Both the position numbers and the translations under genes were made by a program. Under the pieces are notes generated by a model that saw only the letters and a program-made list of their open reading frames with translations, was not told the origin of the DNA and made no database searches. This document shows positions 55,905 to 64,000 of a stretch of 64,000 nt of DNA, piece after piece (the stretch's first letter is position 1; each line of letters begins with the position of its first letter). Source of the DNA: Heterohyrax brucei (taxonomy: Eukaryota > Chordata > Mammalia > Hyracoidea > Procaviidae); assembly GCA_028571685.1 (NCBI GenBank), contig CM053141.1:138722833-138786832 (forward strand). Direction: 5' to 3'.

Positions 55905-56398
55905 CTCATAGATTGAGTTGTGTCCCCTAAAGCTACATGTCAACTTGATTAGGCTGTGATCCCTAGTAGTGTATGATTATCAACCATTTTGTCATTTGAT
56001 GAGATTTTCCTATGTGTTGCAAATCCTATCATTATGATGGATTAGTGGCAGTTATATTGATGAGATCCAGAAGATTATCTAGTGTTCTAAGCAAGTCTCT
56101 TCTGAGATATAAGAGAGAGAAGCAAGCAGAGAGATTGGGGGACTGTACAGTACCAAGAAAGCAGTGCTGGAAGCAGAGCACAACATTTTGACCTGAGGAC
56201 CCCACACTGAGGTGCTCCCAGACCAAGGGAAGATTAATGACAATGACCTTTCTCCAGAGCCAACAGAGCCGTTCCCCTGAAAGCAGCATCCTGAATTCAG
56301 ACTTCTAGCCTACTCAACTGTTAGAGAATAAACTTCTCTTTGTTAAAGCCACTCACTTAGGGTAGTTCTGTTACAGCAGGGCTAGATGACCAAGACAT
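55905..56398 (+). mobile_element. Solo LTR, MaLR-like, nested
   Basis: It runs from 'tcatagattgagttgtgtcc' to 'ctagatgaccaagaca', parallel to 27060-27490 over most of its length, with 'gagaagcaagcagagag', 'aataaacttctctttgttaa' and 'agccactcacttagggtag'. The first TG is changed to TC. Confidence 0.72.
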
Positions 56399-56690
56399 CT
56401 GCCCCCAAAAGGAAGTGCAACCCTCCTGTCTGCTTGATGCCTTTCACCAGCTAGAAATCTATGTCCACAGCTTTTATTGAGGCCTCATTACACCTTCATG
56501 ATTGATTGGCTAGGCCCACCTCCCCTGAGGTCAGTGGTATCATATGGTAGCATTTCTGGCCAAGCAAGTCCTTACCTGAGAGTTCTCAGTAGCATAAACT
56601 TTTAGGTGTGGTTTGGAGACCTCATTAAAGACACTGGAATCACTGGGGAAATTCCAAGATTTTAGAGCTTATTTTTAGCAAACCAGGGAT

Positions 56691-57278
56691 AATATAAATG
56701 CCACAAGTGCCGTGGAGGTTCACTGCTCATCTATGCCTTTAAGAAAACCGGCTATGGGAACTATAATTGGTCTGCATTTTCTAGTTGCTGTACTTTCAGA
56801 CCTCACATGGTGCTCATGTGAGGCTATGCTTTCCTTGTGTTGCCCATAGCCAAAAGATGAGGACAACAGAATTACTGGAGCTGAGCCAATGTCAGACTTC
56901 TGTCATGGCAGCCTCTGTTATGGAGCTCCCAACTGGCCTGTCCAAGATGTTCTCAGAGCTTTAATGTGGTCTGAAGTTTTTCCTACCCAGTTTTCTCTTT
57001 CTCACTGGTATCAGATGAAAATTCCTGCCTGAAGGTTTTCTCTGCCTACTCTCTTGATTTGATTGAAGGACCCAGACACAAGACTGGATAGGCAAAAATT
57101 AACTGGGTTAGGGAAGCTTTCTTAGGAATTTAACATCCTGTCAAGAATGCCAAAGGATTGAGAAAAAATGCTCCTAGAAGCCTGGAGAAAGTGATTGATC
57201 CTGCTGAGGAATGTGGAAATACCTGAATTGCCTTGGCAGATGGTAGAAGAAGGAATGAAAGTCTTTGGAATGTGGGTA
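56691..57278. other. Unique DNA, nothing recognised
   Basis: No gene or repeat was recognised. Confidence 0.3.
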
Positions 57279-57618
57279 TACACTTGTTCCTCGCTTATCA
57301 AAATGGCTAGGTTCCAAAGACCAGGTCACTATGTGAAAATTGGCATTAGGGAAAAACGTAAGCAAACAACATTGGATCACAAAATGGAGATGATTGTATC
57401 ATTACATAACTACCAAACCACTGGAAATCACGGCCCAGCCAACTGGACACAGAACCTTAATCATCACAGCCATTGTTACTCTCACCTTGTACCTTGGCAT
57501 TTCTTTCCAACAGACACTTGTCATAAGTGTGTAAAACAGTAGGACAGTAGATTTTTTTGTTATTGTCATAAATGTGAAATGTCATATAACAAAATAGTGA
57601 TAAATGAGGAGTAGGTAT
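57279..57618. mobile_element. Possible non-autonomous DNA transposon
   Basis: The left end (tatacacttgttcctcgctt...) and the reverse complement of the right end (tatacctactcctcattt...) share TATAC, TCCTC and TTATCA in order. This would be imperfect terminal inverted repeats of about 25 bp around 300 bases, flanked by TA, as in Tigger/mariner-type elements. It has no transposase. Confidence 0.4.
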
Positions 57619-57623
57619 AATGT

Positions 57624-57818
57624 AAGGAACTCTGGTGGTACAGTGGTTAAAAGTGATCCACTGCCAACTGAAAGGTTGACAGTACAAAACCACCAAAGGA
57701 TCATCAGGAGAAGGACGTGACAGTTTGCTTCCATATGGATTTATAGCCTTGGAAACTCGATGGGTTCCAATAAGTCAGAATGAAATCAGTGGCAGTGATT
57801 TTGGTTTTTGGTAGGTGT
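57624..57818 (+). mobile_element. AfroSINE, 'gatgtggcag' subtype
   Basis: 'ggaactctggtggtacagtg', 'aactgaaaggttgacagtac', 'gaaggacgtgacagtttgc', 'ttccatatggatttatagcc', and a tail 'gattttggtttttggtag'. Adjacent to the possible DNA transposon. Confidence 0.83.
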
Positions 57819-58343
57819 AATGGGATGGGTATATATTCTGTAAGGCCAAAAACCCATGCAAGAATTATGTTCCACAGAAAGGCCTAGAGGACTTACCATT
57901 CCTTGATTCCTCTTCTCAGATAGGTCACTATATGTGTGTCTTATTGCTGCACATGTGGTGCCATGAAATGTGCTGATAGAATGGTACCAGAATCACTAAG
58001 TGAAGGTATGGATTTTCTCTGCAGGCCAGCGATGATGGAAAGTTGATCACAGAGCTGGCTTCATTAACTGCTCCCACTCCTTCCCACTGGTATAGAAGCT
58101 TGGTGGTAGTATTTCACTCCCTGAAGTCAGAAGGCCATGATTACCATAAAGACCAGCAAGAATGGAAGGACAGCCAAGGGGGCTTTCTCAGTGGGGAGTT
58201 ATAAACAGGTTAATAGATATCTCTAAGTACAGAATATCCTGACAGCCAACAAGTATGCTGCTAAACATCTATAATCAGAAAAAGAATGGAGAAGCCAGAG
58301 ATGAAGATGACTACTCAATAAAATGTCCTTTCTTTGTTTTTGA
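57819..58343. other. Unique DNA, nothing recognised
   Basis: No gene or repeat was recognised. Confidence 0.3.
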
Positions 58344-59562
58344 ATAATAGCCAATTTTTTTTTATTATGACTGAGTGAAAATGTACATTTCTGTATAGAT
58401 TTACATGCCCACCTATATGCAGCTTCCACTGCTCTCCCTGCCTGGTGACAGCACACTATTCCTCTCTGCTGCATACATGTCTCATCCTCCCAACAGTCTC
58501 CTTTCCTCTCCTTACACCCACTCTCCTTCCTCCAGCCAGAGGTCAGCAGGATGATATCCTATAGATGCATAGAATCATAAAGTGCATCCAGCATATGGTC
58601 ACTCTGCATCTCCAAGTCCAATCCATTCATGTCTGAAGAGTGGACCTTCATTATGATTTATGGGCAAGGGCAGCACCAGGGCCGGGGTCTATGCTCCCAA
58701 GGGAACACCGAAACCGCTGGACCATCACTTGTGGTCTTTTAGCGGAGATCTCAGGGCATATCCCTTTTTATTCTTGTGTTGCCGGTTAGACTCAACTTAG
58801 CAAGCTCCATCACGGCTATCACTGGTGGTAGCCAGGCACCATCTGATTATGCTGGTCCCAAGTCTATGTAGGTACCCACTCATGTGGGTCTTTCTATCTT
58901 CTAGGTTGTCTTTACGCCATGTCATTTTGGTCCTTGGTGAGTGTCTGTTCTTGCTGAGTTGGGACCATTTGCTATGCCCTCAGATGGCAGCTTTTAAGAC
59001 CCCAGATGCCACTCACCAATGTGGGGTGCAGAGAGCCCTCTTAGCAAAATGCTAGTTGTGCCAATTGGCCTCGATTTCGCCTAAGAGCATGGTTCCCTGC
59101 CCCCTGCCCTGACTACTCTGTCCTTGCAATATTGGGTTAAGATGGAAGGAGTATTCAAGTTATGCTGAAGTCTACTTAGTATTGTTCTTGTTTCTAATGT
59201 GTGCTATCACCGATTTCACCCAACTAGATTTCTACCAACTATCTAAACTAAACTCTCTCCCCTCACCCTCCTTCCCTCCCCTCCCTTGCAGCTGTCAGAG
59301 TTTTTTTTTTCTATATATAGGTCTGTTTTTGAGATCTTATTGTAGGAGTCTCATACAATATTTGTCCTTTTGTCGCTGACTACTTTCACTCAACATAATG
59401 TTTTCCAGTGGAAAGCGGGTTATGAGATGTTTCCTGGAATCATCATTATTCTTTATCATTGTGTAGTACTCCACTGAGTATATATACCATAGTTTACCTA
59501 TCCATTCCTCTGTTGTTGGGCATCTGGGTTGATTCTAACTTTTTGGATAATAGCCAATTTTT
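58344..59562 (-). mobile_element. L1 LINE, strongly 5'-truncated, with exact target-site duplication
   Basis: The duplication ATAATAGCCAATTTTT occurs at 58344-58359 and 59547-59562, identical over 16 bases. Between the copies is a minus-strand L1: T run (A tail), 3' UTR (about 58365-59380) and the last part of ORF2 (about 59380-59546). Same family as the 34.5 kb and 49.1 kb elements. It is the best-defined insertion in the window. Confidence 0.93.
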
Positions 59563-59799
59563 AATGTCACCCTTTAATACATTAAGGATGCTGCTCTCCA
59601 TTTTATTACCATTAAATTCACCAGTCTGAGTCCTGTGAAAACTGAATGGGTACTGGAAAATGACTTGGAGTAGAATAAGCTCAACCAAGAGGTACCCCTA
59701 ATTGTCACTGCTGTGCTGGCAATGTTTTCATGGTTGGTGGAGATTAATAAGGTCTTAAGTACATGGTATGTATCCACTGACTTGATGAAAACATTATTT
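59563..59799. other. Unique DNA, nothing recognised
   Basis: No gene or repeat was confidently recognised; the following L1 may begin somewhere in here. Confidence 0.3.
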
Positions 59800-60113
59800 T
59801 CTAGAGACTATGGCTCTAGACACCCTGCTAACTCAGAACTGAAGCCACTCCTAAAGCACATGCAGAGAACATGCTTCTTAGTTCAATCAAGCATATAAGA
59901 TCAAATGGGCAAGGCACCACTTACCTAAAGGCAAAGATAAGAAGGTGAGAAGGGACAGGAAATGGGATAAATGGATAAGGGAAATTTAGGGTAGAATAAG
60001 GGAGAGTGCTGCCACATTGGAGAGATTGCAACTGATGTAACAAAACTGTACAGATTTTTGCATGAGAAACTAACTTGAGCTGTAAACTTTTACCTAAAGC
60101 ACAATAAAATAAA
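59800..60113 (+). mobile_element. L1 3' end, different subfamily
   Basis: 'ggctctagacaccctgctaa', 'gggagagtgctgccacattg', 'gagaaactaacttgagctgt' and the end 'acctaaagcacaataaaata'. This 3' end matches the minus copy at 20390 and differs from the 41.4, 49.1 and 58.3 kb copies, so two L1 3' UTR types coexist. Confidence 0.7.
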
Positions 60114-60251
60114 AAAGTTCACATTTATGTGAAATGGACAAAAATATTCATTTACCATTTTGCCACAGGGGTCTGTTAAGTGTCTTGCTGTGTGTCATGA
60201 TATGCTCTGAAGACATCTGAACCATCTGTACATCCTGCAGATTATAATGCC

Positions 60252-60367
60252 AAAAAGCCAAGTGCCGTCGAGTCGGATCCGACTCATGGCGACCCTAGGG
60301 GCCAGGGTGGAACTCACCCCTAAAGTATTCAAGGAACGCCTGGTGGATTTGAACTGTGACCTTGAGA
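60252..60367 (-). mobile_element. AfroSINE piece, CpG-rich, inserted in ERV-L
   Basis: Minus copy: tail 'gccaagtgccgtcgagtcgg', then 'gactcatggcgaccctag', 'ttcaaggaacgcctggtgg' and 'atttgaactgtgacc'. It lacks most of the head. It keeps five CpG dinucleotides in its first 30 tail bases, where most other copies have TG or CA. It contains the perfect palindrome at 60270-60285. Confidence 0.83.
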
Positions 60368-61020
60368 TTATGATACTGATCCCTTAAATTGGTGACATCA
60401 TGCTGGTTTAGCAGGACCAAAAAAAGTTTGCTAATATGCTGAAGGCTTTGACAAAGGTTGGAAGATAAACTCTATGAAAATTTGGCACCCTGCAATTTCA
60501 GTAAAGTTATTTTACAAATCCAATGGTCAGGAGTATGTTGGGAGCCAGCCAAAAAGCAGAACCCCTCCAAATTAAAAGACAAATTACTGCCTCTTCTATC
60601 TTTTGCAACAAAATAAAAAACATAGCTCTTGGTAGGCTTCCTTAAGTTCTAGAGGCACTCTATTATATCCTTAGGAATTCTGCTTGGCCTATATACTGAG
60701 TGAAACGAAAGGCTGACAGCTTTGAGTGGGGTTTGGAGCAGGAGGAGGATCTGCAGCAGGTTCAGGCTGCAGTGCAGTCAGCATTGCTGCTTGGGCAATG
60801 TGATCTGGCCACAGGGGTAAGATGCACTGGTAGTGGGAAAGATTGCTTATGGGGTTTATGGCAAGATCCACAGGAATTCTTGAGCAAGTGTGTACCATCC
60901 ACAGCAGGAAATTACACAGTCAATAAAGAAGTGGTTCCTGGCATATTACAGAGCTGTGGGAATGGAAAGTTAGACTATGTGGCATTGAATGACCTTATGT
61001 AATAAGGCCTTGAAGCCTCA
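60368..61020 (+). pseudogene. ERV-L reverse transcriptase and connection domain remnant
   Basis: The active-site segment at about 60388-60405 reads I-G-D-I-M-L, so the first catalytic aspartate of the usual D-D pair is glycine. The connection domain is in the frame 60700-61002, recognisable by E-W-G-L-E-Q-E and the Q-Q-V-Q-A-A-V-Q repeat-like run. Dead by mutation and frameshift. Confidence 0.75.
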
Positions 61021-61139
61021 ACAGCAGTATATCTTAACCTGGAAATGGTACAGAACCAGAAGACATGTATAAGCTGCATGACCAGGTAGCTCGGGTCTAC
61101 TGTCACACATCATGATTGCATTAGCACTGCTTTTCTAGC

Positions 61140-61450
61140 TCATATTTATGACCAAATGGGAGGATTCCATATATTCAACTCAAAGAGGAGGGAAAAAACT
61201 CAAACTGGCTTTTCTGACGGAGCAGCTCAGTGCAAGCCAGAAGTGGAGGTTGACTGCATTACAGCCACTCTAAAGGATAGCTTTGAAAGACAGTGATGAG
61301 TGACAATCTTCCTAAAGGGTAAAGCTACAAACAGTGAGTGCAGTCATCCACTGTGTGTGGAAGAAGCATTAACAGTCTGGTTATCTGGTCAGAGAAATAA
61401 CTGGAAAATTGAAGTCAAAGAGACCTGAGATAGAGACATATGGATGGACA
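61140..61450 (+). pseudogene. ERV-L RNase H remnant
   Basis: An F-S-D-G-A-A run at about 61211-61228 matches the conserved RNase H D-G motif. Downstream residues are out of frame. Confidence 0.6.
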
Positions 61451-62160
61451 TATAGGAATGGGCTCGAAGCATGAAAGTTCATACCCATCAGCAAGTGCCC
61501 ATTTCGGAATGGTCACTGAACAACCAAATAGACAAAATGACTCAGCCAGTTAATGTTTTCTAGCCTTCTTTATCAGTTACCTCACACATGGTTCAGTGGG
61601 TGAATGACTGGAGTGGTAGAGCGTACACACGGGCCCAAAGCATGGCCTCCTTCTTAGCAAGACCCATTTAGCTATTGCCTCTTCAGAGTGTTCAAAATGC
61701 TAGGAATAGAGGCCAAAGATGAGTACCCAATATGGCACTGTTCCTTTTGGAGATCGGCCAGTTGGTAGCTACACTGGGCTCCTTCATTTCTGGAGGAGTC
61801 AGTGCTTTGTCTTCTCAGAAACAGATACTTATTACATCTGTTCCTGGTATGGGGTTGCCTTTCCTACTCTTGAAACTTCAGCACCACACCCAGGAGTTTC
61901 TGTAAAGCCTGATTCACAGCTAGGAATGCCACACAACATATTATTGGACCAGACGACTCATTTCAAAGTGAAGGAATTATGAGAGTGTATCCTTGACCAT
62001 GGGATCCACCATGAGAACCCATACTCCCCATCCAGAAGGAGTGGGCCTCATGGACCTTGTGAACTGAAGATCTACTTGAAATACAGCTTGGAAGCAATGT
62101 TTTTCAAGATAGGATGCTACCTTTTCAGACTACATTGTAGTCTGGATCTGCTGCAGATCC
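61450..62160 (+). pseudogene. ERV-L integrase remnant
   Basis: The frame at 61719-61982 reads T-D-T-Y-Y-I-C-S-W-Y-G-V-A-F-P (core strand region) and later L-L-D-Q-T-T-H-F-K, the place of the second catalytic aspartate. The following 'ccatgggatccaccatgaga' segment corresponds to the region before the catalytic glutamate. Not functional. Confidence 0.6.
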
Positions 62161-62234
62161 CCTTCTTGCTGCAGGCTCCACTAAAAGTCTTATGTGGTGT
62201 TGTTTGCTCAGTGCATAGGTCCTAGAACAAAGAG

Positions 62235-62770
62235 GTGGAAGCAGGAATGGCCCAACTTACCATCCCTCTCTGTGATCCACTGGGAGAATCTTCTTTTCTT
62301 ATTCTTTCAACTCTGAGCTTTGCAGGGTTAGCAGTCCTGGTCCTCAAAAGGGATACATTCTGGCCGGGGGCTGCAGCAAAGATCCCACTAAACTGCCAGA
62401 TTATGAATGCCCTTTGTCGCCATGAGTCAGATCTGACTCGATGGCACTTGGCTTGGCTTGGCTTGACATTTTGGGTTTCCCATATTTAGGGACCAGGAGG
62501 CAGAAAAGGTCTCCATCTTGGCTGAAATAATTGAACTTGATCAGCAAGTAGAGGTAGGGTTAGTTTTCTACAAACTTGGGAAGAGAGGAATACAGGTAGA
62601 TCCCAGACAAAGTTTACTTGGGTATCTCTTGGTATATCCTTGCCCAACTGTAACTGTAAATGGACAAATTCAGCACTCCTGGTCTGAAAAATGTGATTAC
62701 CAATGGCTTAGACCCCTCAGGAATAAAAATTTGGGTCACAACCACGTATGCCATGGATAGAGGGTAACAA
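62235..62770 (+). pseudogene. ERV-L dUTPase remnant
   Basis: Two frames (62235-62489 and 62518-62760) read as successive parts of a trimeric dUTPase: A-V-L-V-L-K-R-D, then L-L-G-Y-L-L-V-Y-P-C-P-T-V-T-V-N-G. A SINE tail (62412-62466) is inserted between the two halves. Confidence 0.65.
62412..62466 (+). mobile_element. AfroSINE tail fragment in ERV-L dUTPase
   Basis: Only the last 55 bases: 'ttgtcgccatgagtcagatc', 'tgactcgatggcacttggc', ending 'ttggcttggcttgac'. It has the same GGCACTTGGCTTGG tail as the piece at 60252, in opposite orientation. Contains a perfect palindrome at 62424-62439. Confidence 0.8.
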
Positions 62771-62790
62771 AGAATTTAGAATAAAGACTG

Positions 62791-64000
62791 GAGGAGGAAG
62801 ACAATGAGTACTAATTGTGACTTCAACACCAAATACAGCAATGGCAGTTGTAGTTGTTCCCACTTACCTACTTCTAAGTATCCCTACATGAAAGGCCCAT
62901 GAACCAAGGAGGGGAGGCTCCACATACAGGATACACTGAAAAAAAGAAACAGAAGTTAGGAACTAAAAGAGTGAGACATCGTGGAGAACTGATCTCTGTG
63001 GTGTAAGAGAGTGAACTGTGGTGCCATAGTATGTGCTAGTCACACAGCCCTTCAGGAGAACCTGCTGTGGGGAATGTGGTTGTCAGGCACTTGCTGATGC
63101 ACCTTTGGATCCACCATGGCATTCACACTTCAGCCACTTGCCCTGGCTTCTTCTGGCCAATGACTGGACAGGGCAAGGGTACCAGAGAGCCAAGCTGTTT
63201 GTACCCAATGTCTGACTCTTCTAAGAGTAAATTGTGTGCCCTGCCAGTCTGATGAAATTTTCTTAGAAATGACTCTGCAGTTGGAAACTCTTCCTATCCA
63301 ATTCTTCCTTCTCTCTTTCTTTTCATAGCTATTGAATTTCTACAGTGGTTTGAAACTATCTTTGCCTACTCTTGCTGCTTCTCCTTTTATATTTTGTAGA
63401 CATTGTCCCCTTCTCTTGGCATCTGCTCCTCAGAGACCTGAACTGAAACAGTATGTATCCCCCCAAGAACAACTCCCGCAAATGGGGGTGAGCTGAGTGA
63501 ATGCTTTTCGTCCAGATAGCATTTGGAGTATTTATTTGTGAATTTAGTTCCTTTCTCCACTATCTTGGATTGCAAGACTCAGGCATGCAAGATGCATCTC
63601 TGTATTATACTCTTTCACAGTGAACACAATTTGTTAATTATTCCTGACCTGACTCTGGTAGTCTGATCCTATGACCCTTCATTCTTCCCATTTCCAGTTT
63701 CTGTTTTTTCAGTGCTCTCATCTGTTGTCACAGTTTCATTTCCGTTTTCCTGTCACTAATATTTTTCTGTTTTCTCAGAGTTCTAACACATAGTTCAGCT
63801 ATTTTTACTTGCCTTAAAACTTTGAAGCCTCTAATTAAGCATATGAATGTTCATAACATATATAATTATTATAAATGCTTTAATGTAGCTTGTTAAATTC
63901 AAAAGAGGTGACTTGTTTAACCTCATGTGTTATAGAAATTATATGCTTAATTTTTAAATGATTAAGTAAATAACCAGAAACTAATATCTCTCTGAAAAGC
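62791..64000. other. ERV-L 3' flank and unique sequence
   Basis: The part to about 63500 may include the ERV-L 3' non-coding region or an old LTR (polypurine-like 'aaaaagaaacagaag' at 62941), but no LTR ends could be defined. From 63500 to the end nothing is recognised. Confidence 0.35.

Larger units (their letters stand above)
55560..56690 (-). mobile_element. Older retroviral LTR-like element, split by two insertions
   Basis: The outer pieces (about 55560-55675 and 56399-56690) read 'tagaatggctcacaaaactc', 'acagttatagttttattata', and later 'cttttattgaggcctcatta', 'caccttcatgattgattgg', 'gggaaattccaagatttta'. They resemble a mammalian ERV LTR. Between them sit an AfroSINE and a MaLR-like LTR. 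The exact family and orientation are uncertain. Confidence 0.5.
60118..62790 (+). mobile_element. ERV-L pol remnant (endogenous retrovirus)
   Basis: A decayed ERV-L internal region without recognisable gag or a certain LTR. In order: the part of reverse transcriptase just before the active site (60118-60250), an inserted SINE piece, the active-site region (about 60388), the connection domain, RNase H, integrase and dUTPase. ERV-L is notable for a dUTPase at the end of pol and for lacking env. It is full of frameshifts and stops; the longest frames are 80-100 codons. It abuts the L1 3' end on its left. Confidence 0.8.

Noticed and set aside
1-64000. CRISPR arrays, operons, phage or bacterial elements
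   Set aside because: No regularly spaced repeats, ribosome-binding sites or dense coding; the window is clearly mammalian nuclear DNA.

Overview
The window reads as nuclear DNA of a placental mammal from the afrotherian lineage, most like an elephant or a close relative. It is AT-rich and gene-poor. It carries many copies of a tRNA-headed SINE of the AfroSINE type, several truncated RTE LINE copies of the kind known from elephant, and L1 elements whose 3' ends match the elephant-type L1 as I remember it. Ancient mammalian repeats (MIR, L2, L3/CR1-like, MaLR-type LTRs, ERV-L) fill much of the rest. No bacterial, viral-genome or organelle features are present. Species and family names come from memory of repeat families, not from a database search.

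The only host-gene signal I can support lies at 7.2-9.5 kb on the minus strand. A small CpG island (about 9255-9475) has three GGGCGGAA motifs and a good splice donor at 9380/9379. A 28-bp exon (7510-7537) has strong splice signals and an ATG preceded by an in-frame stop. An 82-bp exon (7193-7274) continues that frame and ends in a strong donor. Together they give a 33-codon start of a protein I do not recognise. A possible last exon (3032-3216) with a membrane segment is phase-compatible but weakly supported. The gene would run leftward; its downstream flank is interrupted by a minus-strand L1 (285-2965).

Layout: 0.3-3.0 kb, 5' half of an L1 (minus) with a nested AfroSINE. 3.0-9.5 kb, candidate gene, RTE tails and SINEs. 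9.5-20 kb, mostly unique DNA with L2 and MIR pieces and one MaLR-like LTR. 20.4-23.8 kb, L1 3' UTR (minus) split by a 2-kb RTE. 26.1-27.5 kb, a second RTE copy split by an LTR. 28-34.4 kb, MIR, L2, RTE tails and SINEs. 34.5-41.4 kb, a near-full-length but dead L1 with a likely target-site duplication. 41.4-48.8 kb, a dense SINE zone, an L2 and an LTR. 49.1-52.2 kb, a 5'-truncated L1 (minus). 52.4-53.8 kb, L2. 55.5-56.7 kb, nested LTRs. 57.3-57.6 kb, a possible DNA transposon. 58.3-59.5 kb, a short L1 (minus) with a perfect 16-bp target-site duplication. 59.8-60.1 kb, an L1 3' end. 60.1-62.8 kb, a decayed ERV-L pol with reverse transcriptase, RNase H, integrase and dUTPase remnants, itself hit by two SINE pieces.

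Functionally the window is a record of retrotransposition. RTE and the AfroSINEs share their 3' ends, which fits RTE machinery having mobilised the SINEs. Every LINE and ERV coding region I could read is broken. The nesting gives a relative insertion order.
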